Shown: positions 36,206 through 48,898 of the stretch, one piece after another
Position numbering within the stretch: position 1 is the first letter of the stretch
How the letters are laid out: each line of letters starts with the position of its first letter
Assembly (NCBI GenBank): GCA_020746875.1
Contig: JAGTJL010000008.1
Coordinates: 2,790,001-2,854,000, forward strand
DNA: 64,000 nucleotides
Direction of reading: 5' to 3'
DNA from: Rhexocercosporidium sp. MPI-PUGE-AT-0058
Lineage: Eukaryota; Ascomycota; Leotiomycetes; Helotiales
The notes under the pieces: model-generated
Told to the model about the DNA's origin: nothing
Databases searched by the model: none
Seen by the model: only the letters and a program-made list of their open reading frames with translations
Translations under genes and position numbers: made by a program

Positions 36206-37586
36206 CAGTACTAGGCAACTGATATTAGCCTGCTTAGCGAGAACGCCCAAATTAATATTTCGCTCTTAATACAACTTCTTGAATTACTTTATAACTACGC
36301 TAGCTATATATAAAATAATTATATTAATTTAATCGTCATAATCTCCAGTTTCCAAATCTGTAATCAGCTTCCTCGTAAGTTACGCACAGACTTCAATATT
36401 TCGTATGCCACTCGTCTGCTGCGATATAAGCCTCAATTCTAGCTGATATACTCGCACCTAAAGTATCAAATAACGACTTATCTAAAGTATCCCACGCAGC
36501 TTATAAACAACTTTCCATACGTTGCCTTGCGTGCTCTGATTGCGATTTGTCGGCCGCAACGTCAGGGAACATATCGTAGAGTCGTTTTTTGAGGTGCTAT
36601 TATACGTGTTCAATTAGATTGAGATCAGGAGAGAAAGGTAGCTAATTCATAACTAAAGTAATTCGTTTTCCTTTAAACTAAAGCCGAACCTTTCTTACGA
36701 TATATATTAAAGCGTTATCTTATATAAATTCGTACCCAGCGTCTAAATCTTCAAAAATTAGTCTAACTTCAGCGTTAAAGACCTTTAAGTAGGACTCAGC
36801 CGAATACCCATGTTTCTTTGACTTAAAATCGCGATCCATAATATAAAAGTTACTTCTTCTATTATCCCAAAAGGCTCCCCAGACCATAACCTTCATATTC
36901 TTCTTGCAGTTGTATGTTTAGATCATGTTTCGATTCTATTTTTGTGCTGGCGTACGAAAGCACTATTCCGCGTTTTTACCCCGCCCCCGCTCTATAGAGC
37001 ACTCGTCGCTCCAGCATATCATTCCCTATTTCTTAACACTCTAATATCTATACGCAAAGCACCATGAAAGACGCTTCGCTGCGTATACTTCCGTGAGTTC
37101 AGGCCTCCTTTTAGCTCTCTAATTGGTGATTCCATGCTCTTTTAAGATCTTCTTAACTGTTGTCTCCTTACAACCTAACGCACACGCCGTAATAACTTCT
37201 TTATATATATCCTTCGGGTGAAGGCGAACGTGTCGCAAGAGTTTCCTTTCTTCGGCAATTGTATACGATTTGCCTCTTGGTTTACGAGGTAAGGACTTTC
37301 CTTCGTCGCGGAATAGCTCTTGCTGAATCGTGTATCTAACAGTGCTATACTCGAGTTTTAGGTCCCTCGCGATCTCGTGCGGGTTTGTATATCTGCGAGC
37401 TTGTCCAAGGATTTGTCCGCGTAAGTATGGAGAGAGTTCGCATCCTTTTCCCCGATTCCCAGACGTCGCAGCAAAAGGAGTACGTTGAGGTGGCATTTTT
37501 GTTGCAGTTGTAAAGAGGAAGAGAAACGCGTGTCGCGAAAAGTCGCGGTTTTACACTTTTCGCTTAATATCAGTTGCGGGGGACTG
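36206..37586 (-). mobile_element. Complete Tc1/mariner element inserted in tandem array
   Basis: A 1,381-bp element flanked by TA on both sides (36,204-36,205 and 37,587-37,588). The termini are inverted: CAGTACTAGGCAACTGATAT at the left and, read from the right, CAGTCCCCCGCAACTGATAT. The minus strand encodes one transposase. Removing the element rejoins the 155-bp array precisely, so it inserted into an existing array. RIP damage is light compared with neighbours, suggesting a younger insertion. Confidence 0.92.
36393..37496 (-). pseudogene. Tc1/mariner transposase with in-frame stops
   Basis: One continuous minus frame of 367 codons from ATG (37,496) to TGA (36,393-36,395), broken only by TAG/TAA. 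The first 125 residues are uninterrupted and form the DNA-binding part: ELSPYLRGQILG, then YTNPHEIARDLKLEYSTVR, a helix-turn-helix as in Tc1-like transposases. The catalytic part keeps all three acidic residues: SDECSIERG, QDNALIYI (first base of Gln now T) and FSPDLNLIEHV, with about 35 residues between the last two. It would bind the terminal repeats and move the element in the nucleus. Stops fall where Gln or Trp is expected and there is no frameshift, so only RIP-type changes have killed it. The protein would be of normal Tc1 length. Confidence 0.9.
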
Positions 37587-38125
37587 TAAGACGTGAAGCT
37601 AAGAATATATATTCCGAGCGAGAGACGCTAAGCCGGATGCAAGAAGTGCTATTAGAAGTCTTTTGTCTCGTAATATATAAAATATATCGAATGTTTCGAC
37701 TGCCTTTAGTTCTGCAATATAATACGACGGAAGATAAAAAATAAGACGTGAAGCTAAGAATATATACCCCGAGAGAGAGATGCTAAGCCGGATGCAGGAA
37801 GTGCTATTAAAAGTCTTCCGTCTTATAATATATAAAATATATCGAATATTTTAATTGCTTTTAATCCTGCGATATAATGCGACGGAAAATAGAAGATAAA
37901 ACGTGAAGCTAAGAATATATACCCCGAGAGAAAGACGTTAAGCCGGATGCAGGAGGTACTGCTAGAAGTTCTCCGTCTTATAATATATAAAATATATCGA
38001 ATGTTTCGACTGCTTTTAATTCTGTAATATAATATAACGGAAGATAAAAGATAAAACGTGAGGCTAAGAATATATACCTCGAGAAAGAGACGTTAAGCCG
38101 GATGCAGGAGATGCTACTAAAGGCC
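37587..38125 (+). repeat. 155-bp tandem array, right part
   Basis: Three full units and part of a fourth. The landmark ACGTGAAGC (or ACGTGAGGC) recurs at 37,591, 37,746, 37,901 and 38,056, exactly 155 bp apart. Units differ mostly by C/T and G/A. Continues the left part at 35,950-36,205 across the Tc1 insertion. Confidence 0.92.
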
Positions 38126-39351
38126 TTCCTTCCGTCGCTTCTTCTTCCTGTCTTACCGAGGCTTAGAAATATATTTTCTTAAGCTTTTCGCTTCTTTTCT
38201 CTTTCGCGCTTTAATATCTTTACTTAACGGCGAGCTTCGTCTCGGAAAGGAGTATCGCTTAATGCCGTATTGCCGAGGGCTTCCGAGAGATAGCTATTTT
38301 AATTAAGTATTATTAAGTATTATTCTGTAATAAGAAACAGACTTCGATAGCTTTCTTTAACTATTATTAAGAAGTTTATATATAAATATATTAGAGTCAG
38401 ACTCTTAATCAGCTTTATGAGGACCGTTTTTAATAAAAGAGCTAGTTTATTAAAACGAAAAGCTTCGAATATAACGCTTTTATATAATAATAAAAGTTTT
38501 CGTAAATATAAAAGATTTTATTAAAAGCGGAATTAATTCCTGTCGATTATATTTAAAAGACTGCTTCTTAAGTATATTTAAATTGTTTTAAATTATAATC
38601 GCAAAAGTATTCTTAGTCTTCTCGATAATTTCTTGCTTTTTTATAACTTTAATTTCCTTATTTGGCGCGTTTTTATTAACTTAAATATAATATTAAAAAA
38701 TTACTTATTTATATTTATTTTTTTCCGATTATAATTTTCTTAAGTTTAGAATCATAATTCGAGTATAATCCTCGATAAGTTTCTTAATTTCAAGGCATTT
38801 CTTGCGTAAATCGCGCGTTAAAAAGACTTTTGCTTTTATTTTAATATTATAATCTCTTAACCGAAAGAGCTCGCTTAAGAGTACTCGAATAGGTTTATCG
38901 ATATTACGAAGTTTCTTGAGATAATCGCTCGAATCGGTTTATTGATATTATAACGTTTCCGGGGATAATCGCAAGTAAATTATAATATTAATCGTGGCTC
39001 GACGTGGCTCGCATAAGTATATCCTTATGCTTTCTTATAATACTCTTTAAAAGAGTAAGTTAGAAAGTAATAATTATGAAATTTTACGTAATATTAAATT
39101 TCTTTTATTTAAAAAGCGTAATTTAAAAGCTTAAGATAATCTTTTACGTAAAGTATTTAATTAAAAAGCGTATACTTTGGAGGAAAATTAAAGCTAAAGT
39201 TTTGAATAAAACCTGCAACTTTGCTTCTAATAAGGTTATTATTACTTTTAAAAACTTTAACGAATCGGAAGATATATAATTATTTACTAAGTGTTTAATA
39301 ATAAGTGAGTCCGGTTGTCCGCTAGTTACACGAGGCTAATCTCGACCTCTC
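38126..39351. other. AT-rich DNA with a 44-bp duplication
   Basis: No gene recognised. At 38,884-38,971 two tandem 44-bp units (each CTCGAAT-GGTTTAT-GATATTA... to GATAATCGC) differ by transitions and a few other changes. The stretch ends at the CTCTC target duplication of the gypsy element. Confidence 0.5.
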
Positions 39352-39840
39352 TGTTACGAACGCCCCGCGTCCCGTGATACTAGACCCCGGGACAGCGTAA
39401 TATTTAAGATTATAAGCTCAGGAGGGTAAAGGTTTCAGGAGGAATATACTAAGAGAGTATCACTCTTAAAAGCATCTTTTTAAGAGACCCTAATACTTAA
39501 GATTTCATAAATTATATATTATATTATTATCGGTAAAACGACTAGAAGGCAAATAAACTCCTAAATTACGCGATCTTCTCACGTAATAAACCGCTGGACC
39601 GCTAAGGTCCAGAAGTCTAGGACCGATAGGACTTAGCGATTTTAGCGGTCGTATAATATAAAAGTTCTATAAAAGATTAACACGTTTATTATTAAATAAG
39701 AGCTTCGTATTTAATTAAAAATAATATCTCAATTATACTAGTCATTATTTATTCCATTATACGTAATATATTTACTTCTCAATTATTAAAATCAATATTA
39801 TTTACTATATTTACACCGAGTAAATATACGAACCGTAATA
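39352..39840 (+). repeat. Gypsy 5' LTR
   Basis: Keeps the TG start (39,352-39,353); the terminal CA is now TA. Contains a GC-rich hairpin-like part near 39,590-39,650 with GGACCGCTAAGGTCC. Pairs with 45,751-46,245. Confidence 0.92.
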
Positions 39841-39989
39841 TTTTAAGCACTTTCTCGTCAAAAGTACCGACTCACGTATATTATATTAATCCCTTTAATT
39901 AAAGGCCAAGTACTTAGCCCTTAAGGCAGTGCTATTAGCATTCTTTTATTATCCGCACTTATCTTTAAAAAGAAGAACTATAAGGAAAG

Positions 39990-42900
39990 CGAGGATAAAG
40001 AAATGCTTAATATTTAAAATAACTTAACGCATAAACTTAAGGAAACCTTAAAAGTTAAGCTTTTCGATACCTTTTAAGGAAACCGAAAGGACTTGGAGAT
40101 CTTTATTTTTTAAGTAAAACTTTATTAATACTTTAATAACGATAAATTCCTTATCGACGAAAGCTACGCCTTTTAGACGGTATTATACCTTAAAGGCGAG
40201 GCCATATAATAAATCGAGCCGTTCCTTAGGGACTACTTCGAATATAAAGCCACCTGCGGAGCTATACTTATTATATAAATTATATTTAAAACTTAAAAAG
40301 GATTTAAAAAGGAAATTCGACGAATATTTAGTGATATTAATGAGATTAAGATAGCGGAAACTTATTTATACGGCTTAAAATAAGTTAATAATATAATAGC
40401 TTACGTTACGGAATTCCAGAAGCACGCTAATAAAACTAACTGGAACTTTTAATCGCTTATTAGCTATTATTAATAAGAACTCAAGGATTATATTTAATTA
40501 AAACTTATTTAGATTAATCTTTAAATAAAAGATATTCTTATTTTTATTAAATAAATCGTCTAAATTAATAATCGCTTACACGAGTTCAAGCGCGAATAAT
40601 AAACGTACGTAAGAAGGAGTTAAAGGCAGTCTAGCTATTAATAAAACGAGGGACGCCGACGATAAGATAATCTTAAGGATAATTAATAATTAAATCTTAT
40701 AAAGTGCGACGCTACTTATAAAAAAAGAAAAAGTAAGGTATAATAAAAAAGGCTATTGAAGGAAATTATAAACGAGCGGCGTGAAAAGAAGCTATATTAC
40801 GAGTATGGCCTTCCGGGGCATATAGCGAGCTCGTACCGCAAAAAGGGCATTAAAAGAAAATAACTTAATTTCATAAGACGAAAGGCGTACGATATTACCG
40901 ATATATTCTTTCCTCTCCTACCGAAGGAGGTTTAACTTAGCGCTACTTACTGTTATATGACAATAGACGAGCTTAACGCTAATCATATTAATAATTAAAT
41001 TAAAAGTAATAGCGGTAAAAGAGACAGCGAGTAAAATAAAACGGACGATAATTATATCCGTTAGCATATAATAAGACCCGAGTCCAGCGACTAAACTTAA
41101 TAAGACGAGTATTACGTTTAGCAACGGGTATCCGAAACCACACGTAGGGCGCAGAGCCCAGAAGACATGATTAATATTAAGAAAAGTAAACACTCGTAAT
41201 ATTAAGGTAACGCTATACCGCCAGAACCAGTATTATTCGAACCTTAAGAGTAAGAGGTCTAACGAGTTATTTAACGGGAAGAATACTTTACTTAAAAAGC
41301 TCTTAATATTAAATACTAAATAAACGTTAATACAGGAGTCACTTATGTCGAGCCAGAGGTCGTCTTACGCAAAAGGCCGTAATAAGGCGAGGAGCACGAG
41401 GTAATCTTTCGGAGCAACTTACGTATCGCTTAAAAGACAGCGGACGTTAAGAATAGTATTTTTCGGACTTACGTTTAACAAATCCTAGTCGACGAGATAT
41501 TATTTTAATAAACGGCGATATAAATAAACGTAAGAAACGTATAAGAAGTTATCGTAAAAATATTACGAAACCGAATATAAGTTAACTCACGGGATGACTT
41601 AAAGACTTATTACGAGAGGCCCTTTAGACTCTTTATATCCTTAAGTATAAACTAATTATACCGCATCTTATATAATGATCTAAAGAACCGGCAATAGGAA
41701 AATATATTAATTAAAGAAGTTTACGTTAAAAGAATAGACGGGCGTACGCTCGCAATTATAAGAAAAGGCAATTACTTAACCTTTAACGTTAATATATAAG
41801 AAGTAAAATTATAAGCTATAATAAATTTTAAAACGCAAGAGAATTTCATATCTCTTATTATTACGATTTAACATTTCTTACTTACTAAAGTTAAAAAAGA
41901 CGGGTATTAATTAATACTCGCCGACGGAGGACTTGCCGCGAACGGCCTAATTGACGTATAAACAAAAATACTATATATAGGAATCGGCGGGCACTCCGAA
42001 TATATTCAGTTCGACGTAACTTAAATTAAAAGGCATAATATTATCTTAGGCTTACCGTGAATATAGTTTTATAACCCGAAGATCGACTGGAAAACGTAGA
42101 AATTAAAGTTTAATAATTATAAAAGCTATTTTTAAGACAGAAAATTAACGAAAAGCTTAAAAAGGCTAAGCGTAATTTCTAAAGAAGAATTAAAGGATAA
42201 AGTAACTACTCTTTTAACGGACAATATACCGTCAGAATATAAACGCTTTAAGGTATTATTTAAAGAGGAATTAGATAGTAACGCCTTACTTAAATACTAA
42301 GATTATAATTATTAAATTGAGTTAGTTAAAGGCATAAAGCTAATATTTTAATTATTATAAGAATATTTAATCATAAATTTAATAATAATTAAAAAGTATA
42401 TTAATAAAAATCTAACGAAAAGGTTTATTCGAGAATTTAAATCCCTTTAAGAAAATAACGTTTTCTTCGCAGCAAAAAAGGATAATAGACAAAGAATATA
42501 TATCGACTACCGTCGATTAAACAATATTATAAAGAAGGATTATTACGTATTACTTTTAGTTAAAAAGCTACGCGACAGGCTCAGCGGCGCTAAGATCTTC
42601 ACTCAGCTCGACCTACGAGGCGCGTATAACTTCGTAAGAATAATTAAAGAAAAAGAAAAAAAAAACAGTATTTCGCATACGTTTCGGTTATTACGAGTAT
42701 ACAGTTATATCTTTCAGACTAATTAACGCGCCTACTATATTTTAACGTTTAATTAATAATATTTTACGGCAATACTTAAACGTAATATATATATATTACT
42801 TAGATAATATTTTAGTCTACTTTAAAATAAAAAAATAATACGTAAAAGACGTTATAATAATATTAAGAAAGCTTAAGGCTTTCTTTATACTCTTAAAGCC

Positions 42901-45060
42901 TAAGAAATGCTATTTTCATAAGGAAGAAGTCACTTTCCTGGGTTATATAGTTATTACCACAGGATTAGCTATAAATTCTTAAAAAGTTAAGACAGTCGTC
43001 GAGTAGATTAAGCTTATAAATGTCAAAGAAATATAATCCTTTTTAGGATTTATTAACTTTTATTAACAATTCGTTCGAAACTATTCAAAGATTGCCGTAT
43101 TACTTACGGAATTAATATAAAAGGACAAAGACTTCGACTAAAACGATAAAGTAAAGACAGCCTTTTAAGACTTTAAAAAAGCTTTTATTAAGGAATTAGT
43201 CCTTATATCCTTCGATTTAAATAAAGAAATCATAATAAAAACAGACGCTTTCGATTATATTATTAAGGCCGTGCTAAGCTAATTAGGCGAGGACGGCAGA
43301 TAGCAATTAGTCGTATATTATTTACGGAAACTCTTATTAATAAAACTCAATTATAATATTTATAATAAAAAATTACTAAGGGCTATAAATATAATACGTA
43401 AATAAAAGGTCTACTTCGAGGGATTGCCTTACGAAGTACGGATTTTAACGGACTATAAAAATCTTATTTATTTTATAATTATTAAAAAACTAAACTAATA
43501 ATAAGTTTAATAATATAAAATACTTTTTATAATTAAACTTCGATTTTCATATATTAAAAGAATAAAAAACGCTAAAGCCGACGCTTTTAGTAAAAAACCA
43601 AAGTATCTCGTGAACAAGACATATAAGTCGCATATTATACTTAAAAAAGATAATAACTCGTTAGTAATTAATTATAAGTAGCTAATAACGATAAGCCAGG
43701 CCCCCGAGAAAATCTAAAGAAATTACGCTAACGACTCGATAATAGCCGAATAAAAAAAGTAATTAAGCGAAGGATTTTCCTTCACTAATATTAAAACTTT
43801 TTTATATTAAAAATAAGTTTATATCCTTACTCGGAATAAAGTAGACTTTATTAAGGAATAATACGGGCTACTAGCTTATAAATATTAAGGAATAGCTAAG
43901 ACGCTGTCGAGGCTCTCCCGGGAATATTACTTCTTAGGAATAAGGAAAGTAATTAAGGACGTAATCTCGTCTTATAATATATATATACAGAATAAAGTAA
44001 ATTATTATATACCGTATAAGCTCATAAAACTGTTAACGATACTGTTACGCTTATAAAAGTCAATCGCTTTAGACTTTGTAATCGAACTATTACCTTTGAG
44101 GGATCCGATTACCGGAATTATTTACGATTCGATTTACGTAATAACGAATAAAATAACGAAGTACGCGTATATAATACTAGTACTAAGTATATAAGACGCG
44201 CTTATAATAGCGCAGGTATTCCTCCGAACGATCTTCGTAAATCACAGAATATTAAATAAAGTTATTTTAAATAAAAATAAGTTCTTTACTTTAAAATTTT
44301 AAAAAATATTAATATTACTCTTAAAAATAAAACAAAAGATATTAATATTATTTCATTCTTAAACCGACGGCTAAATAAAACGAATTAATTAAATAATAAA
44401 GATTTTTCTTTAATACTACGTAAATTATAAATAAGATAATTAAGTTCAATTATTCTTAATCGTTTAGTTTATATATAATAGCGCGAATCAAGAGACTATT
44501 AGAGTATCGCCGTTCTATGCGAATTACGAATATAACCCGACGGTATATAATATACTAATTGCGGGTCAGGAGACCGCGTATAAAGTTATATTATAATAAG
44601 ATGAGCTCAAGAAGTTGTATAACGAATTATTAATAGATATTTTATTTATTATATAAAGATTAGCTATTTATTATAACAAAAAGCGTAATATAAGATTAAC
44701 GCTAAAAGAAGGGAATAAGGTTTACTTACTTAAAAAGAATATCGCGATTAAGCGATTAAATAATAAATTAAATTATAAAAAGTTAAGATTATTTAAAAAT
44801 ATAAAAGTTAAAGAATTAATTAATTATTAGTTAATACTTTTAAAAATTATAAATATCCACCCGGTATTCTATATATCGCTCCTCGAATTAATACTGCCAG
44901 GGGCATTATTAGTCTTTATTATAAAAGTATAATCGGTGAACTTAAACGTTAAATATAATGTCGAAATTATTTTAAATTATTAATATTCCCGCGGCGTCGT
45001 TAAGTACTTAATTAAGTAAAAAGGATATTTATAATCTGAAAATACTTAAGAACTTAAATT
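39990..45060 (+). pseudogene. Chromovirus gag-pol relic
   Basis: Gag to about 40,860 ends in a nucleocapsid zinc knuckle at 40,795-40,836: the spacing is C-x2-C-x4-H-x4-C but all three Cys read Tyr (YYEYGLPGHIASSY), the TGY to TAY change expected of RIP. Protease at about 41,800-42,110 shows GGHSEYIQFDVTQIK and IILGLP. Reverse transcriptase (42,440-42,960) shows IYIDYRRLNNI, FTQLDLRGAYN, FRLTNAPT and YLDNILVYF (YxDD with one Asp to Asn). RNase H starts at KTDAFDYIIKAVLS (about 43,220). Integrase spans about 43,830-44,640, with RLSREYYFLGIRK and a zinc site again turned to Tyr. A chromodomain closes it at 44,951-45,035 (YNVEIIL, YSRGVVKYLIK, KGY), which in chromoviruses binds modified histones to direct integration into heterochromatin. 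Confidence 0.88.
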
Positions 45061-45750
45061 TAATTTTTATTATTTTAAGTAATTCTAAAAGTTTTACTTA
45101 TAAAGCTTAAATCTATTTAAAAAGCCGAATCCGCGAAGTTAGGTAAGACTTGTTTAATTAAAAGAAACTCGGCGGAATTAACGGCGGACGGCGGGATAGG
45201 CGAGCGAGTAATAGAGGCCTTTTATTTCTTTTTCTTTGTAGCTTCTCGCGCTTTTACTTTTTTTAATTTATTTATATTTTTAAGATTATAATAAAGTATT
45301 TCAGCTTTCCGCTTTTTTAAAAACTTCCGCTAATAAAATAAACGGTTTAAGCGGGCCGCGGCCTCTTATAAGACGCGACGTATTTACGCTTTCTCTTCGT
45401 CCAGCTTTTCCTCTGCCTTTTCGAAAGTATTTTAACTCTTAATTAAAGGCATTTCGATATTATATCTCTTATTAATTCTGGCATACTCCGAGCAACGACT
45501 CGACTCAGAGGATATTATATACGTTTTATTATTTCGGGTATAAAACGTATAAAATATCGTCTCGAAACCGTTCTTTTCGATTCTATAAGATAAAATAAAT
45601 TATTTTCTTTTTCTTTTAAAAAATGCCGTATTTTTTCTTTAATATATACTTATTTAATTATAATAAAAAAGGAAGATAATTATAAAATATATATAATATT
45701 CCTTTAAGTTATTTAAGCGTGGGAATTACGTTAAATTAAAAAGAGGATAA

Positions 45751-46245
45751 TATTACGAACGCCCCGCGTTCCGTGATACTAGATCCCGGGATAGCGTAAT
45801 ACTTAAGATTATAAGCTTAAAAGAGTAAGAATTCTAAAAAGAATATATTAAAAGAGTATTGCTTTTAAAAGTATTTTTTTAAAAGATTTTAATACTTAGG
45901 ATTTTATAAGTTATATATTATATAAATATTATTATTAATAAAACGATTAAAAGGCAAATAAGCCTTTAAATTACGCGACTTTCTCACGTAATAAACCGCT
46001 GGACCGCTAATATTTAAAAGTCTAAGACTAACAGGACCTAGCGGTCCTGGCGGTCGTATAATATAAAGGTTTTATAAAAGATTAATACGTTTATTATTAA
46101 ATAAAAGCTTTATGCTTAATTAAAAATAATATCTTAATTATATTAATTATTATTTATTTTATTATACGTAATATATTTACTTCTCGATTATTGAGATTAA
46201 CACTACCCACCGTATTTACACCGAGTAAATACACGGACCGTAACA
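45751..46245 (+). repeat. Gypsy 3' LTR
   Basis: Starts TATTACG (TG changed to TA) and keeps the terminal CA. Differs from the 5' repeat mainly by C/T and G/A changes and a few small length differences. Confidence 0.92.
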
Positions 46246-47959
46246 CTCTCTTAATCGAGTTTATTCGCCGACTTTTATTTATTTATTATCGAGCTTTCGT
46301 ATACTTGTATATGCAGCTTATTATTTAAACAAGGCTAATAATAGGGCGGCAGAATAATCCGTATATAGCCAAATATTTTAAAATATCCTCTTTACGAACC
46401 GTATATATTTTATTAAATAAAATTGAAATAAGCGTTTAAGTTAATATAATAGTTTCTTTACCGTTTTTTTAATCGACGAGGGTCTTCTTATTGCTTTTTA
46501 CGTTTATATTACTCGTTTAATTCTTATTAAAAAGTACGTATTTTCTTTTTTTAATTTTATTTTTTTATTATTTTATTATTAATTATATTTATTTTATTTT
46601 ATTTCCTTTTTATTTTTCTTTTTTTATTTCGATTCTTTTTATTATTACTTTTCTTATTATAACTTCTTTTACTTATATTCTAGCTGCTTTAACCAGCATA
46701 CTTATTACGTTCTTAATCGAGATCCTTATTCAGATTCTGGGATACTTTTTTTCGTTTTTTTCGCTTAGCGCTTTTAGTACTTTTTTATTAAGTATCGCTT
46801 AAGTATATAAAATCTTCCGCCGCATTATTCACCGGCAGACGGCTCTTTTTACAGCTTTTAAAAGCCGCCAGCTTTATTATTTTAACTATTAGCCTCGCTT
46901 TTCTCTTAATTAAGAACTTCGCGTAAGAGATACGCTAATTTTCCCGGATCTTCAGACCTTAACTCGCTTCTTTATTTATAAATTAAGCCGCTTTTAAGAA
47001 GAAATAGATTTGTTTTTTATTTAATATATATTTATTTATTATATAAATTATAATACCGAGTATTATCTTTTATAAGAGTAAGCTTACGAAGTTACGCGAT
47101 TACTTACGGATGTCGCCGATTGTATATTGATTCGGCGCTTATATTTAAATATTAATTTATATTACCTGTCTTTTACAATTAATTACTCGGGCTTCTAGAA
47201 CTTATTCCGCTTACGTAAGATTATCTTTACTTTTTCTTCTTCTTGTAAAGCTATGCTATCGCCCGTCCGCAAGGCCTTTACGTAGCGTTTAATTTAGTCG
47301 ACGAAGCGTATTTAGATTCCGATTAGCTTAAAGAAGCCGGTAATATCTGGTAAGCCGTAAATGAATCGCGTAAAGCGGAATCCGGCTGCGTAATACGCTT
47401 AATTAAAAGAGAAATACCGCTTCTTCTATAATCGAGCTATTATTCGAGCTCGTATTATTACCGCACGTCGCGTTTAGGATAAGCGATAAAAGAGTTCTTT
47501 TTTAAGTCGTCGAAAGCGTTACTAGCCGAAGACGTGAGCTGCTCGGCGTATATAAGTTAAAGTTATTACTCGGGCAGCGAGGCAGCTACAGGAGGTTATT
47601 AGAAAAGGAATTAAATAAAAAGAAAGTTTTATATAACTTTTTTTTAAGAAAAAGCCAGATTTTTAAAAATATATAAATTAAAATAAATAGTACTTTTTTA
47701 ATACTTCTGGCTATTTAATTAAATAATAAAGGCCTTATAATACAAGAGGTCAGTATATAAAATAATTATTCTAAGACTTAGGTTTAATTCTTAATAAAGC
47801 TCGGTTATTATTTAATACTTTAAGATATCCTTTCTTAAGAACTTCTTAAAGTACTCGATAGCGTAATTTTTTTTTTCTTTTTTTTAATTTTTTTCTTATT
47901 TTTTAGTTTATACTTAATCTTTCTTTTAGTACTCGAGATTAAATAAGTTCTGATTTTCT
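46246..47959. other. AT-rich DNA, unassigned minus-strand frame
   Basis: Mostly unrecognised. Between about 47,150 and 47,640 the minus strand has a frame with few stops, including GLPDITGFFKLIGI and KRYVKALRTGDSIALQEEEK. This part has higher GC than its surroundings and looks like a degraded protein-coding region, possibly a transposon gag, but I cannot name the family. Confidence 0.4.
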
Positions 47960-48197
47960 TAATAAAAGCTTTTTTTCTTCTTTTTCTTCTTCTTCTTCTT
48001 CTTCTTTTTCTTCTTCTTCTTCGTATTATTATTATTATTATTACCGTAAGTCTTCTTCTCTTACGCGCTCGATATTCTGAATATCGAGCCTATTTATAAA
48101 GTCTATTGATTATTATTATTAAAATAATTAAGTCGCGTTTATTTATTTTATGCTGACGTATTTATAATTATCTAGATTATATTATTATTATTACTAC

Positions 48198-48228
<31 letters not shown>

Positions 48229-48430
48229 GTAAGTCTTTTTTTTTTACGCGCTCGATATCCTGGATATCGAGTTTACTTATAAAGCTTATTAATTATAATT
48301 GAAATAATCAAATCGCGTTTGTTTATTTTATGCTGACGTATTTAAAATTATTTAGATTATATTACTATTATTATTATTACTATTACTATTACTACTACTA
48401 TTACAGTAAGCCTCTTTTACTGCGCTCGAT
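47960..48430 (+). repeat. ~180-bp tandem units with trinucleotide tracts
   Basis: A (TTC)n tract at about 47,975-48,022 is followed by three (TTA)n tracts, each leading into GTAAG at 48,046, 48,229 and 48,406, giving periods of 183 and 177 bp. Each full unit also contains CTCGATAT-TCTGA-ATATCGAG (or a close variant), a strong hairpin, and a TTTATGCTGACGTATTTA block. A CAGTAAG in the last unit shows the less mutated form. Confidence 0.85.
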
Positions 48431-48898
48431 GTCTTAATTATCTTCTTTATAACTTTTTAATCCTTGAATTATATTATATATATATTAAAAGAAGTTTTTA
48501 AATATAAATATTAATATAAGTATAGTTATTATAGAAAGCGAAGTAACTTCTGCGGCGGCGTATCAGGCGGCTTGGCGGGCTTAAGACGGCGGAAAGATAA
48601 TATTTATATCTTTATAAGGAAAGTTAGAAGCTATAATTTTATATAAAGCAGTAAGTGGATTTTATATTATGAATAAAACTTGCTAATATTTAATAAATAA
48701 TTATTAAGTAAGTAGTACGATACCCGGATTACTTAGGAAAAGGAAGTAGAAGGCGTTATACGTGCTTAAGAATATATCCGGGTTAAATAAGTAGCTTTTA
48801 GAAGCGGTATTTATTATTAAGAAGGAGTATTATTAATAAGAAGAGTTAAGGCTTTATTAAACTTTTTGTAATTTTATTTCTTATATAACGGTAATATT

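Larger units (their letters stand above)
39352..46245 (+). mobile_element. Complete chromodomain Ty3/gypsy retrotransposon
   Basis: 6,894 bp with terminal repeats at 39,352-39,840 (489 bp) and 45,751-46,245 (495 bp), starting TGTTACGAACGCC and ending in TAACA. A perfect 5-bp target duplication, CTCTC, stands at 39,347-39,351 and 46,246-46,250. A purine tract (AAAAAGAGGA) precedes the 3' repeat. Domain order gag, protease, reverse transcriptase, RNase H, integrase, chromodomain identifies a chromovirus. Every part carries RIP-type stops. Confidence 0.93.

Noticed and set aside
37119..37496. Intact 125-residue DNA-binding protein
   Set aside because: The frame continues through TAG into the catalytic domain, so it is the N-terminus of an inactivated transposase. 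A truncated product could still bind DNA, but nothing supports that.
40918..41193. Minus-strand 91-residue hydrophobic open frame
   Set aside because: It lies antisense within the gag-protease part of the plus-strand gypsy element and has no family match.
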